This document shows, one piece after another, positions 7,221 to 15,109 of a stretch of 41,497 nt of DNA. The stretch covers positions 1-41,497 of the forward strand of contig JBOHVS010000368.1 in the NCBI GenBank assembly GCA_050735975.1. The letters run 5' to 3'. This stretch comes from DATMBL01 sp050735975. GTDB lineage: Bacteria > Desulfobacterota > Binatia > UBA9968. The first letter of the stretch is position 1. Every line of letters starts with the position of its first letter. The position numbers and the translations under genes are program-made. The notes beneath the pieces were generated by a model, which saw only the letters and a program-made list of their open reading frames with translations, was not told the DNA's origin and made no database searches.

Positions 7221-7490
7221 ATGATTAGCGTTGGTATCAGAGAGCTAAAAAACAATCTGAGCCATTATCTTCGTGATGTAAAAAAGGGTAAGCCGATCAC
7301 CGTTACTGAACGAGGAAAATCGATTGCGATTTTGATTCCTGCCCGGAATCATCCTGATGCGCAAATCGCCCGAGAATTAAGCCGAAAGGGTGTCGGCTCA
7401 TGGAAAGGTGGCAAGCCCAAGGGTGGATCCCGGCCGGTGGTGGTTAAGGGCAAGCCCGTTTCACAAATCGTTGTTGAAGAACGCCGGTGA
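7221..7490 (+). CDS. Phd/YefM-type antitoxin
   Basis: The protein has 89 residues. It opens MISVGIRELKNNLSHYLRDV then GKPITVTERGKSIAILIP, the DNA-binding and dimerisation fold of the Phd/YefM family. The C-terminal part is basic and glycine-rich (SWKGGKPKGGSRPVV), suiting a flexible toxin-neutralising tail. AAGGAG lies 7 bases before ATG. The stop overlaps the toxin start (GTGA), which couples their translation. In this family the protein binds its own promoter and inhibits the paired PIN RNase. Confidence 0.88.
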   Translation: MISVGIRELKNNLSHYLRDVKKGKPITVTERGKSIAILIPARNHPDAQIARELSRKGVGSWKGGKPKGGSRPVVVKGKPVSQIVVEERR

Positions 7491-7912
7491 TCCTCTATCT
7501 GGATACAAGCTCTCTAGTAAAGCTTTACGTATCCGAGAGTGAGAGTCCTGCGGCGAAGCAGCTAGTTGAGGAGGCGGAAATCACCGCGACTTGCCGCCTC
7601 ACCTATGTAGAGGCAAGGGCTGCGTTTGCACGGAAACGCAGAGAGCGTGGCGTGACTCCTAAAGATTATCGAAATCTTGTCCAGGATTTCGATAACGATT
7701 GGGAAAGTTATTTTATCGTCGATATTTCGGATGCCTTGGTAAAGCTGGCAGGGCGGTTGGCTGAGAGACATGCATTAAGGGGATATGACGCGATTCATCT
7801 CGCGTCGGCGGTGACGCTGCGCAGAGAGGGAGATCAACCTGTCGCTTTTTCCTGCTTTGATGGGCGCCTCTCCCTGGCCGCCCGACGCGAAGGCCTTAAG
7901 ATCATCTCGTAG
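7487..7912 (+). CDS. vapC: VapC-type PIN-domain toxin
   Basis: The protein has 141 residues; the start is GTG 7487 within the GTGA overlap. The PIN acidic residues are all present: D in MILYLDTSSLVKLYV, E in TYVEARAAFAR, D in RGYDAIHLASAV and D in SCFDGRLSLAAR. The family consists of Mg-dependent ribonucleases that cut specific RNAs, such as initiator tRNA or rRNA loops, when freed from the antitoxin. Length and motif spacing are normal, so it looks intact. Confidence 0.9.
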   Translation: MILYLDTSSLVKLYVSESESPAAKQLVEEAEITATCRLTYVEARAAFARKRRERGVTPKDYRNLVQDFDNDWESYFIVDISDALVKLAGRLAERHALRGYDAIHLASAVTLRREGDQPVAFSCFDGRLSLAARREGLKIIS

Positions 7913-7920
7913 ATCATCGG

Positions 7921-7950
7921 AGATAGGGGTCAGGTACAGTTTTGATCTGA
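7921..7950 (+). repeat. RAYT/REP-associated-type motif
   Basis: ATAGGGGTCAGGTACAGTTT is close to the GGGGTCAGGT element often linked to REP-associated transposases. It sits 15 bases before hsdM-tail copy F. Confidence 0.4.
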
Positions 7951-7964
7951 GCTAAGCCAATTCG

Positions 7965-8018
7965 CATGACCGCGACAAAGCCAGCCTCGACATCTTTGTG
8001 CTCACAGACGCGATAAAA
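7965..8018 (+). repeat. hsdM 3'-end fragment, copy F
   Basis: In frame it reads HDRDKASLDIFVLTDAIK, matching RDKASLDIFWLKDES of the HsdM tail. It ends just before the ribosome site of the next gene, so it may now serve as that gene's leader. Confidence 0.65.
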
Positions 8019-8029
8019 GGGGGTGCGCA

Positions 8030-8278
8030 ATGCCTGAGCCGGTGAGCCCGTTGACGTTAGAGTTCCTTGTCTGGGTGTCGAGTCGTCGTCGAACCTATGC
8101 CGAGGCCATGGAGGCTTGGCAGACTACATGCCCCCGGCATACCGTATGGGAAGACGCGTTCATAGAGGGTCTTATCCAGGTCGAGAGCGAAGGCCCGCTG
8201 CATCAGCCCGAGGTCGTTCTCACGCCAAGAGGCAAAGCCATCCTCGACGAAAGTAGTCACAAACCCATACAGGCTTGA
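8030..8278 (+). CDS. Small winged-helix-like conserved protein
   Basis: The protein has 82 residues: SPLTLEFLVWVSSRRRTYAE, then MEAWQTTCPRHTVWEDAFIE, then VVLTPRGKAIL. The final LTPRGKAIL pattern with the preceding helices suggests a winged-helix DNA-binding fold. Similar short proteins occur in many proteobacteria without known function. AGGGGGTG precedes ATG at good spacing. Confidence 0.7.
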   Translation: MPEPVSPLTLEFLVWVSSRRRTYAEAMEAWQTTCPRHTVWEDAFIEGLIQVESEGPLHQPEVVLTPRGKAILDESSHKPIQA

Positions 8279-8283
8279 GGCCT

Positions 8284-9315
8284 TTACTTGGAAAAAGTGT
8301 CTCTTAACAGTTTGGTATATTCGTCGATCCGGTCAGCCAGGTCAGGATTGACAGGCACGATTTTCATGCCTTTGGTGGCCGCAGCCTGTTCCTGAGCGAA
8401 ATCCGATCGGGCGACGAGCCTGGTGAAACCACGCATCAACCTTTGTCCCTCTTTTGATAAAACGAAGTCCACGTAGAGCCTGGCGGCGTTGGGGTGAGGG
8501 GGTTGCGCGGCGATACCGATTCCGACCATGATAGCCGGAGCGGGACCCAGCGCGGTCCAGTCTATTGGCGCCCCGGTTTCTTTCATCCGATCGATGGAAG
8601 AGGCCGGAATATTTATGTCGAAATGAGCCTCGCCGGCTGCAACGAGCTGGGCGATCAGATTATGTCCCGTGCGAAGCATGAGCTGCTGTTTGGCAAGCTC
8701 GCGCATGAATTTTAAGCCTCTTTCTCTTCCCATGATCTGGAGCATTCCCGCAAACCAGTCCACTTTGGTCCCTTCCATCATCATTTTACCTTTCCACACT
8801 GGGTTCAGCAGGTCTTCGTAAGTCTTTGGGAGGCGCTCCTGTGGCACAAGCTTGGTATTGTAGGCTACGACGTAGGGGTTGTAATACGCCGTGGTCCAAT
8901 AGCCTTCCTCCTTAAATTCGTTGGGATAGAGGCTATTCCCAGCCGGGAGGTAACGTCCCAGGATCTTCCGTTTCGTGAGGGTATGCATGCTGAATTCGAC
9001 GGTCTGGATCACGTCGGCGAAGTTTTTCTTCGCGCGAGCCTCAGTAAGGACCTTGCTCAAAAGCTTCTCGCTTCCGGTTCGGTTCAGATTGACTTTGAGA
9101 AAGGGGTATTTCTCCGCGAATTTGTTTATGATGATGTTCGCCTCTTCCAGGTTCATCGATGCATAGAGGACGAGTTCACCCTCCTTCTTGGCACCCTCGA
9201 TCAGCTCCTGCGGGTTGGCCGCGAAGGAATTTGGGATCAAGGGTAATGCAACGACCAGCAAAAAAAGACCAACCAATGGAATAATCACTTTTTGAAACTC
9301 CTTTCGGCTTCTCAT
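8284..9315 (-). CDS. ABC transporter periplasmic substrate-binding protein (iron-type)
   Basis: The protein has 343 residues. Residues 1-32 form a signal peptide (KVIIPLVGLFLLVVALPLIP, then NSFAANP). The mature part starts ELIEGAKKEGELVLYASMNL and continues with FAEKYPFLKVNLNRTGSEKL, typical of extracellular solute-binding proteins of the Fe(III)/AfuA or putrescine-like cluster (SBP_bac_6/8). The clasp sequence RLPKTYEDLLNPVWKGKMMM and the C-terminal ARLYVDFVLSKEGQRLM fit the family. No permease or ATPase gene is adjacent, as is common for the many orphan binding proteins in this type of genome. The ligand is unknown. Confidence 0.85.
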   Translation of the reverse strand: MRSRKEFQKVIIPLVGLFLLVVALPLIPNSFAANPQELIEGAKKEGELVLYASMNLEEANIIINKFAEKYPFLKVNLNRTGSEKLLSKVLTEARAKKNFADVIQTVEFSMHTLTKRKILGRYLPAGNSLYPNEFKEEGYWTTAYYNPYVVAYNTKLVPQERLPKTYEDLLNPVWKGKMMMEGTKVDWFAGMLQIMGRERGLKFMRELAKQQLMLRTGHNLIAQLVAAGEAHFDINIPASSIDRMKETGAPIDWTALGPAPAIMVGIGIAAQPPHPNAARLYVDFVLSKEGQRLMRGFTRLVARSDFAQEQAAATKGMKIVPVNPDLADRIDEYTKLLRDTFSK

Positions 9316-9357
9316 GGCGCACCTCCGTGAATTGGGGAACCATCAGGACATCGACCG

Positions 9358-9395
9358 CAGTAAATCGTCGAGGCTCTCGAAGCCGCCCGACGGAC
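9358..9395 (+). repeat. hsdM 3'-end fragment, copy G (weak)
   Basis: AATCGTCGAGGCTCTCGAAG then CCGCCC reads IVEALEAA, matching IVEDLEAAL of the tail. Only about 33 bases are alike. It lies in the divergent spacer between the binding protein and the MFS gene. Confidence 0.4.
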
Positions 9396-9431
9396 GATTT
9401 TTGGCTTTCGCTTAGTATGACTGCATGGTAA

Positions 9432-10829
9432 ATGAGCAAAGAGCAAAGAGCAAAGTTGCCGGATGTGCTGTGGAACGGGGGCAAACAGAGTTTTCAGCAA
9501 CCTACTAGATTACGAAGTGACTGGTACAGGACCGTTCTCTTGCCCAACAAACTAACCGGCCTCTTCTACGGCTGGCGCATGGTGGCCGCCGCTGGCGCTC
9601 TGCGCGTGCTCGGGGCGGGACTTCATAGTTTCGGCTTTACGGTTTTTTTTCTTCCTCTCAGCCAAGATCTAAACCTCAGCCGAACCTCGACCTCACTGGC
9701 TTTTTCGCTGGCGCGCGCGGAAGGCGCCATCGAAGGTCCCATCATCGGTCATTTGCTCGACCGGCACGGTCCAAAGCCGATCATGCTCGCGGCTGTTTTA
9801 CTCATGGGAGCCGGCTACCTGCTCCTTTCCCAGGTCAATACTTACACAACTTTCTTAATCGTTTATCTCGGTGTTATCTCTCTCGCTCACGCCGGCGGAT
9901 TTATGCATGCGCCCATGGTGTTGATCAACACCTGGTTTATCCGCCACCGCGCCCGCGCCATCACCATCAGTAGCGCCGCCTTCGGACTGGGCGGGGTTCT
10001 CGTCGCGCCGCTTCTAAGCGTCATCGTACAAGCCTGGGGGTGGCGTTGGGGGGCGGCCATCGGGGGTGTTTTGTTCCTGGTGCTCGGTCTACCGCTGTGT
10101 CTTACTATTCGCCGGTCGCCGGAGAGTATGGGGCTACTGCCCGACGGTGACGAACCCGCGGGGCCGGCACCCGGCAAAGACGCCCCGGAGCAGACGATCA
10201 AATCGGAAGTCGAAGTCACCGTGGCCGAGGCGCTGCGCTCCTTCGCGTTCTGGGGATCGGTGCTGGCGGCAGGTATTCGCAACGCCTCCTACCATGCGAT
10301 CTCCGTTCATTTCGTGCCCTTCATGGTTTGGAAGGGATTGACCCAATCGGAGGCGGCTTTGTTACTGGGCGCCTATGCATTTCTCGGCATGGCGTTGACG
10401 CTTATCCTGGGCTGGTTTGCCGACAAGACGAACAAGCCCCGCATGACCGCGTTCATTTTATTTGCCGCCGCCGGCGCGATGTTCCTACCCATCACCGGAA
10501 GCTCGCTCTGGTCGCTGTGCCTATTTACGGTCTTCTTTGCCGCCGTGGAGACTACTTTCCCGCTCGGCTGGGCAGTGGTCGGAGATTTGTTCGGCAGGAA
10601 GCATTACGCCCGGATTCGCGGCTATATGACTTTGTTTTACACATGGGGAGGAGTTCTTGGTCCGGTGATCGCCGGAGCGATCTTTGACCGGTGGCAAACC
10701 TACGAGCCTCTCTTGTGGTCCCTGGTCGTCGTGTTCATCGCGGGGGGAGTGTTGTTCGCAAGCCTCAATCGATCCTGGCAGAGAGCGACACGCCAGAGGC
10801 GCGCGGCAGATCAGCCGGTAACGTATTGA
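9432..10829 (+). CDS. Major facilitator superfamily transporter
   Basis: The open frame gives 465 residues. The MFS part starts near GLFYGWRMVAAAGALRVLG (about residue 43) and has 12 hydrophobic helices with the loop 2-3 motif GHLLDRHGPKPIM and the equivalent GWFADKTNKPRM in the second half. The fold resembles the monocarboxylate/oxalate-formate antiporter branch. The first 36-40 residues are not family-like: the DNA there includes a GAGCAAA triplet repeat and a piece of a dispersed repeat (9481-9508). Translation may therefore begin at TTG 9540 or nearby rather than ATG 9432. The substrate is probably a small organic acid, by family only. Confidence 0.85.
   Translation: MSKEQRAKLPDVLWNGGKQSFQQPTRLRSDWYRTVLLPNKLTGLFYGWRMVAAAGALRVLGAGLHSFGFTVFFLPLSQDLNLSRTSTSLAFSLARAEGAIEGPIIGHLLDRHGPKPIMLAAVLLMGAGYLLLSQVNTYTTFLIVYLGVISLAHAGGFMHAPMVLINTWFIRHRARAITISSAAFGLGGVLVAPLLSVIVQAWGWRWGAAIGGVLFLVLGLPLCLTIRRSPESMGLLPDGDEPAGPAPGKDAPEQTIKSEVEVTVAEALRSFAFWGSVLAAGIRNASYHAISVHFVPFMVWKGLTQSEAALLLGAYAFLGMALTLILGWFADKTNKPRMTAFILFAAAGAMFLPITGSSLWSLCLFTVFFAAVETTFPLGWAVVGDLFGRKHYARIRGYMTLFYTWGGVLGPVIAGAIFDRWQTYEPLLWSLVVVFIAGGVLFASLNRSWQRATRQRRAADQPVTY
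9481..9508 (+). repeat. Copy of the 26077-26105 repeat end
   Basis: GCAAACAGAGTTTTCAGCAA then CCTACTAG matches 26077-26105 (GCAAACAGAGTTTTTCATCA then ACCTGCTAG) at about 26 of 29 positions. It is the end of the inverted-repeat element described at 25830-26105, here inside the putative MFS 5' end. Confidence 0.6.
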
Positions 10830-10854
10830 ATCCGCGGGAAAGAAAGGGAAAAAA

Positions 10855-10895
10855 AGATTGTCGAAGATCTCAAGCCGCCTCGAAGAATGCGCATG
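10855..10895 (+). repeat. hsdM 3'-end fragment, copy H
   Basis: AAGATTGTCGAAGATCTC then AAGCCGCCTCGAAGAATGCG aligns with the EIVEDLEAALEQFR coding stretch, with two small deletions. It lies between the MFS gene and the NYN gene. Confidence 0.5.
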
Positions 10896-11017
10896 GGTTC
10901 AACCTAAAAGATGCCTCTGTCTAATCTGCGTCTCGGGGCGAGAAAAAATTTTAACCACTGCGCTTCAACCTGTGGTACAAGTTTCACCGCAGAAGCGCAG
11001 AGGACAGGAGAATAGGA

Positions 11018-11776
11018 ATGGAGCAACAGAATAGTCAGAAAAAGCTGGCTGTACTCATCGACGCAGATAATACTCAGCCTGCAATTATCGATGCGTTACT
11101 AGCAGAAATTGCAAAGTATGGCATCGCCAGTGTTAGGCGAATCTACGGTGATTGGACGACCCCTAATTTAAGAGGATGGAAGGACGTTCTGCTGGAGCAA
11201 GCCATCCAGCCGATTCAACAATTCCGGTATACAGTAGGAAAGAACGCGACTGATAGCGCGCTGATAATTGATGCCATGGATTTGCTGTACACGGAGAAGC
11301 TTGACGGCTTCTGCATCGTGTCGAGTGATAGTGACTTTACGCGTTTGGCATCGAGGATTCGAGAGGCTGGGCTTATTGTGTATGGATTTGGCGAGAAAAA
11401 GACTCCCAAAGCATTTGTGGGCGCCTGCGATAAGTTCGTCTATACGGAAATACTGCGCGAAGATGAACCAACGGGTCCGCGAGGAAGGAGAACCACGATA
11501 GACCTGAACCAGGACGCAACGCTCGTTAATCTGTTACGAAATGCCGTAGAGAACTCTGCGAGCGAGGACGGATGGGCCTATTTGGGTCAAATCGGTCAAC
11601 ACATAGCAAATCAGGCTCCCGAGTTTGATCCTCGGAACTATGGTTACAAGAAGCTCGGTGACCTGTTTAGAGCAACTCAGCTTTTCGAAGTTGATGAACG
11701 GCGGGCTGCCGATTCACAAGGGATATCGGTTTATGTGCGAGACAAACGGAAGAGACTATCAGCAACTACAGTTTAA
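11018..11776 (+). CDS. NYN-domain (LabA-like PIN) protein with OST-HTH/LOTUS domain
   Basis: The protein has 252 residues. Residues 8-150 form a NYN nuclease domain: LAVLIDADNTQPAIIDALL, IYGDW, NATDSALIIDAMDLLY and CIVSSDSDFTRLASRIREAG, with the expected acidic cluster. Residues about 170-245 (TLVNLLRNAVEN, DGWAYLGQIGQHI, GYKKLGDLFRATQLFEV) form an OST-HTH/LOTUS RNA-binding domain. The pair is the standard LabA-type architecture, thought to act on RNA. GGACAGGAG precedes ATG at suitable spacing. An inverted repeat, CTGCGCTT/AAGCGCAG, lies in the 10957-11003 leader. Confidence 0.9.
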   Translation: MEQQNSQKKLAVLIDADNTQPAIIDALLAEIAKYGIASVRRIYGDWTTPNLRGWKDVLLEQAIQPIQQFRYTVGKNATDSALIIDAMDLLYTEKLDGFCIVSSDSDFTRLASRIREAGLIVYGFGEKKTPKAFVGACDKFVYTEILREDEPTGPRGRRTTIDLNQDATLVNLLRNAVENSASEDGWAYLGQIGQHIANQAPEFDPRNYGYKKLGDLFRATQLFEVDERRAADSQGISVYVRDKRKRLSATTV

Positions 11777-11900
11777 CGGTGCGACTCGTCACCGCAGCCG
11801 CGGCCCGCGACGTCCCGTCCGGGAATTGTTCGGGATCGCTTTTGAATGTCCGCCGGTATATCTTGAGCCTCAGATCCGGAATCAAAAGGAGAAAATCATC

Positions 11901-12152
11901 ATGCCTCCCACCGCATGGGACTTCCAAAACCGACTCACGGCTATTCTAAACGGCGCCCGGCGATGCGGGGTGTCTTACGTGGACGTAGAATCAGCTAATC
12001 TCCACAGGCAGGTAGGAGGGCATCCAAACTCCAACGACAGGATGCCGGTTTGCTATGAGGTGATGAGAAGAATGATGCGTCGTGGTGATTCGGTGCTAAA
12101 GGAGCCCGCGCGCGGGCGGGGTGCGACACTGGTAATTCGCTATATCGTATAG
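11901..12152 (+). CDS. Small conserved hypothetical protein
   Basis: The protein has 83 residues: MPPTAWDFQNRLTAILNGAR, then YVDVESANLHRQVGGHPNSN then DRMPVCYEVMRRMMRRGD and ATLVIRYIV. AAGGAG lies 10 bases before ATG 11901, so I prefer this over the longer upstream frame that overlaps the NYN gene. I recognise the LHRQVGGHPxSNxRMPVCYEVM pattern as a recurring small protein of unknown function in proteobacteria, sometimes seen beside HNH nuclease genes. Confidence 0.7.
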   Translation: MPPTAWDFQNRLTAILNGARRCGVSYVDVESANLHRQVGGHPNSNDRMPVCYEVMRRMMRRGDSVLKEPARGRGATLVIRYIV

Positions 12153-12167
12153 CGCCCGGAACGCTTT

Positions 12168-12197
12168 AGCAGATTGCTGAAAAAGCCTCACATGCCG
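12168..12197 (+). repeat. Copy of the 25832-25861 repeat end
   Basis: AGCAGATTGCTGAAAAAGCC then TCACATGCCG matches 25832-25861 at 27 of 30 positions. It is one arm of the inverted-repeat element seen at 25830-26105. No second arm is evident here, so it is a solo end. Confidence 0.6.
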
Positions 12198-12239
12198 GGG
12201 TTGAGCCCGACCGATGAACTCCTAAAGGGGCAACGTCCA

Positions 12240-12300
12240 AGATCCCCCGTCCGAACATTCTCGCCTGGAAGTCTTCGAAGATCTCGAAAATCGCGGCTGA
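12240..12300 (+). repeat. hsdM 3'-end fragment, copy I (weak)
   Basis: It reads DPPSEHSRLEVFEDLENRG, comparable with DPDVIAQEIVEDLEAAL, and shares the DNA string TTCGAAGATCTCGAA. It is the most downstream copy; none is visible beyond 12.3 kb. Confidence 0.4.
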
Positions 12301-12352
12301 TTCTGGAGGACAATACCTGAGCTCAAAAGAAATAGAAAGCAGGACCGGCAGG

Positions 12353-12706
12353 ATGATGATCTATGCATTTGACGTCGATGACACGTTAGAAATTACCGGT
12401 GGGCCGATTAGTATTGTAAGCGTCGACAGTCTTAGAACCCAAGGACACATCGTTGGACTGAACGGCAACTGGGCCTCGGTCGTTCAAACCGTCCCTGTAT
12501 GGCATCGCATTTTCAGCTTCATCGGGCCAATGGAGATGACGAAGGACTTTTTTCTGAACCAGCTAAAAACGCACATACGGGCGGACGACTATATCATGGT
12601 CGGCAACATCAAAGGCGTCAGCGGCGCGTCCGATGACGAGGGAGCAGCCAATTTAGCCGGGTGGCGGTTCATTAAAGAAAGCGACTTCGCAGCAGGAGCG
12701 CGATGA
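12353..12706 (+). CDS. HAD-like hypothetical protein, phage-type
   Basis: The protein has 117 residues. It opens MMIYAFDVDDTLEITGGPIS, where DVDDT is the HAD nucleophile motif DxDxT. Then come GHIVGLNGNWA and, late, the MVGNIKGVSGASDDEGAANL box, consistent with the second acidic motif of a compact HAD fold. Such small cap-less HAD proteins are common in phages and prophage remnants. The stop overlaps the next ATG by 4 bases. Reaction and substrate are unknown. Confidence 0.6.
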   Translation: MMIYAFDVDDTLEITGGPISIVSVDSLRTQGHIVGLNGNWASVVQTVPVWHRIFSFIGPMEMTKDFFLNQLKTHIRADDYIMVGNIKGVSGASDDEGAANLAGWRFIKESDFAAGAR

Positions 12707-12897
12707 AGCGGAGAAGCGTCTGGACCGTCGAGAGTCTCAGCATAAAAATGAATTACAGCCCTTCTGCCAGCATGACCGGCGATGTGGCGAAACTGGTCAT
12801 GAGGGCGGCCTCGAACGCCGGCGCGGAGTGGGACCTCATGCTTGTAACGGATGCCCATCACGCAACGCGCCAGGAAGTGTTTTCCGCGCCATCGTGA
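12703..12897 (+). CDS. Hypothetical protein coupled to the HAD-like gene
   Basis: The protein has 64 residues (MKRRSVWTVESLSIKMNYSP, then SMTGDVAKLVMRAASNAGAE). It starts in the ATGA overlap of the HAD-like gene, which is the main support for its being real. No family is recognised. Confidence 0.45.
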   Translation: MKRRSVWTVESLSIKMNYSPSASMTGDVAKLVMRAASNAGAEWDLMLVTDAHHATRQEVFSAPS

Positions 12898-12913
12898 ACG
12901 ACACCGGGCTTAC

Positions 12914-13276
12914 CTAACCGGCGAGAGCATGATCGAGGATGCGAATAACGTCTTCGATCAAAAAGGGCTTCCGGATATAGATACCGCCAATCGCTTCAGT
13001 CTCGGTTTGCAGATGGCTATCGAGAGCGCTTATAAGGACCTTTACTGTCGCGCTCCGGACTTGGCGGAAGTGGCAATAGAATAACACATCAAGGCCGTTG
13101 ACTCCTCCGGGCATGCGGTAATCACTGATTACCGCATCGAAGTTCTTGGCATCCAGTAACTCTATGGCTGATTTTCCATCAGAAGCCTCATGAACTTGAT
13201 ACTTTTTTGTTCGGAGGGTTTCTGACAGACTGTAACGAACAAGAGGCTCATCTTCGACGACGAGGACATAACTCAT
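12914..13276 (-). CDS. Stand-alone response regulator receiver protein
   Basis: The protein has 120 residues from MSYVLVVEDEPLVRYSL. This ATG (13274-13276) has GGGAG nine bases upstream; the longer upstream frame is not conserved in appearance. Receiver features are the acidic pair in VVEDEP, phosphoacceptor Asp52 in VISDYRMPGG, the Ser/Thr position in VLISALD and Lys in IRKPFLIEDV. There is no output domain and no adjacent kinase, so it is a CheY-like single-domain regulator. Confidence 0.88.
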   Translation of the reverse strand: MSYVLVVEDEPLVRYSLSETLRTKKYQVHEASDGKSAIELLDAKNFDAVISDYRMPGGVNGLDVLFYCHFRQVRSATVKVLISALDSHLQTETEAIGGIYIRKPFLIEDVIRILDHALAG

Positions 13277-13460
13277 TGAAGCAATCTCCCGGATGCAGTT
13301 GACTACATCCCATTTTGAGGATCGCCGTACGAAAATGCAACGGGGTTCGCGCTCCACGCAAACAACCAGTTAGCTAACGCTTTGCTCAGAAGCATGTGAA
13401 TCGAGCCGGAAGGAAACCGGGGAAACAACTCTTCGTTAGCCGTAACTAAGGAGGATCTTA

Positions 13461-14009
13461 ATGACCGAGGAGACCGAACTCGGCTGGTTGAGGTTGACCG
13501 CCAAGAGCAACCTGGTAGTGACGACTCTCCACGTATTTCAGCACGAGGACAGAGGAATCTTTGGCGAGAACCAGACGATCATCCCACGCAGCGCGATTAC
13601 AACTGTTCGAATCGGCTGGCAAAGAAGCCACTCGTTGGTCCTATTAGGAGCGATTTTCATCGCAACCTACTTGGTTCTCGTGGTCAGCTCTATCATGGCA
13701 GGCCCGGCGGGCATATCTATAGGAAATCAAACTGTGGATTTCTCCTCTTCAACCGTGTCTTTCATCCAGTATGGCTCGCTGGCAGGCGGCATCGGCCTGC
13801 TTGTTCTGTTCTGGTTTTACAAACGGAATGAAATCCAGATTATGGCTCCAAGCGGAACGCTAGGAGGGACACCGAATAGTTTTGAAGAAGCTGAACAGTT
13901 CTGCTCACTTCTGGTTCCGGGGTTGAGAGAGCCGCCGGCGACAGCCAAGAAGGCTAACAAAGAAGCGGAAAGTACGCGACAAGCGGCCGATCGCGAGTGG
14001 CATCTTTAA
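13461..14009 (+). CDS. Two-helix membrane protein of unknown function
   Basis: The protein has 182 residues. The N-terminal 50 residues (LGWLRLTAKSNLVVTTLHVF, then IFGENQTIIPRSAITTVRIG) resemble a small beta-rich PH-like module. Two membrane helices follow (LVLLGAIFIATYLVLVVSS and YGSLAGGIGLLVLFWFYK), then a second beta segment and a charged tail. AAGGAGG sits seven bases before ATG. No named family is recognised. Confidence 0.65.
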   Translation: MTEETELGWLRLTAKSNLVVTTLHVFQHEDRGIFGENQTIIPRSAITTVRIGWQRSHSLVLLGAIFIATYLVLVVSSIMAGPAGISIGNQTVDFSSSTVSFIQYGSLAGGIGLLVLFWFYKRNEIQIMAPSGTLGGTPNSFEEAEQFCSLLVPGLREPPATAKKANKEAESTRQAADREWHL

Positions 14010-14069
14010 CCGAAAACGGAGACTGCTAACGCACTTTTGTAAAATTCTAATCTATGGAAAGCAGCGAGC

Positions 14070-14954
14070 CTAGCTCGATTTTCGCGCGCGCGGGCCGAAA
14101 GGTTCGGGTTGAAAGGGTGCGTCGCGGCTTTCAAAAAACGCTTTTAGTCCACCTCGTTGTCGCGCTTCTTCCATCTTACGGTTGAATCCTTCCTCCTTCG
14201 TTAAGCGGGCCATTGCGGAGAGTTCTGAATTCAGAAGCCAGGCTTTCCGCAGCCCCATCATTTCCAGACCCATTCGAGAGATATGAAGGTTTATTTTCAC
14301 GGTCTCCGGCGGAACGAGGGCGACGCGCTCTACGACTGAGAAGCATTCATCCAGGAGTTTCTCCTTTGGCACCACTTGATTGATAAGACCGATGCGCAGG
14401 GCTTCTTGCGCGTCGATGTGATCGCCCGTGAGCGAATAACGCAAAGCATTCTTGAAACCGGCGAGCATGACCCAGATAAAATCTGTCCCCGACGCATGGC
14501 GGATTTGCGGTTGGCCGAAGACGGCATCATCTGCTGCGTAAGTCAGATGACAAGTCAAAGCTAGCCAGGATGCCGCGCCTAAACACCAGCCGCTGACCGC
14601 GCCGATGATCGGCTTAGGATACTCCCAGCGGTAAATCTGCCGTTCAAGAAAGCTTTTGCGATCTTGATCGCGGATCCTGTCGTACTCGTAAACTAACGAT
14701 GAGTTTTCAGGGATTCCGTAGGGCCAAGCCGTAGGGCGATCATCGCCGCTTATGTCTTCGCCGGTCGAGAACACACCGGCCGCGCCGGTTAGCACAACGG
14801 CGCGAACTTCGGGATCTTTTTTGGCTTCTTCGAATGCCGCGTCCAACTCATCCCACAGTTGCTCGTTGAGCGCGTTCAAAACCTCGGGACGGTTAAGAGC
14901 GATCAAGACGCCACCGCGTTGCTTCTCGTAAAGAATCGTCTCATAGTTCGTCAT
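14070..14954 (-). CDS. Enoyl-CoA hydratase/isomerase family protein
   Basis: The protein has 294 residues from MTNYETILYEKQRGGVLIAL. ATG 14954 has a G-rich ribosome site; the longer frame adds an unlikely basic leader. Crotonase motifs are RPEVLNALN, VVLTGAAGVFSTGEDIS (oxyanion region 1) and PIIGAVSGWCLGAASWLAL (oxyanion region 2). The usual catalytic Glu positions are not clearly kept: the FGQPQIRHASGTDF segment replaces the common FxxPExxLGxxP. The reaction (hydration, isomerisation or C-C cleavage of an acyl-CoA) is therefore open. It is a close paralogue of the 15110-15988 gene, sharing the FQPEPFGPR C-terminus. Confidence 0.85.
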   Translation of the reverse strand: MTNYETILYEKQRGGVLIALNRPEVLNALNEQLWDELDAAFEEAKKDPEVRAVVLTGAAGVFSTGEDISGDDRPTAWPYGIPENSSLVYEYDRIRDQDRKSFLERQIYRWEYPKPIIGAVSGWCLGAASWLALTCHLTYAADDAVFGQPQIRHASGTDFIWVMLAGFKNALRYSLTGDHIDAQEALRIGLINQVVPKEKLLDECFSVVERVALVPPETVKINLHISRMGLEMMGLRKAWLLNSELSAMARLTKEEGFNRKMEEARQRGGLKAFFESRDAPFQPEPFGPRARKSS

Positions 14955-14984
14955 CGCAGCCCCCCTTTCGACCGGCCTTGCAGG

Positions 14985-15090
14985 CCGAGGTTCAAACAGT
15001 TCCAATCGTTCAAACAGTTCAAGCCGCTGAAGAGCTTCGACAAACGATTTGAACGTCTTGAACCGGTTGAACCGCTTGAACGGATAGCAA
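14985..15090. repeat. GTTCAA-type degenerate tandem repeat
   Basis: The spacer between the two enoyl-CoA hydratase genes is made largely of GTTCAA or TTGAAC units at roughly 10-15-base spacing (for example GTTCAAACAG twice, TTGAACCGGTTGAACCGCTT). It has no reading frame of interest. It may be slippage-derived low-complexity DNA. Confidence 0.55.
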
Positions 15091-15109
15091 TAGCCGCCAG
15101 CAGCTAAGC

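Noticed and set aside
2103..12300. Integron with attC sites
   Set aside because: The boundary repeats are coding remnants of hsdM, without the imperfect palindromes and RYYYAAC/GTTRRRY core sites of attC. No integrase gene is in the window.
14985..15090. GTTCAA array as an operator cluster for the enoyl-CoA hydratases
   Set aside because: The units vary in sequence and spacing, more like slippage-derived DNA than protein binding sites.
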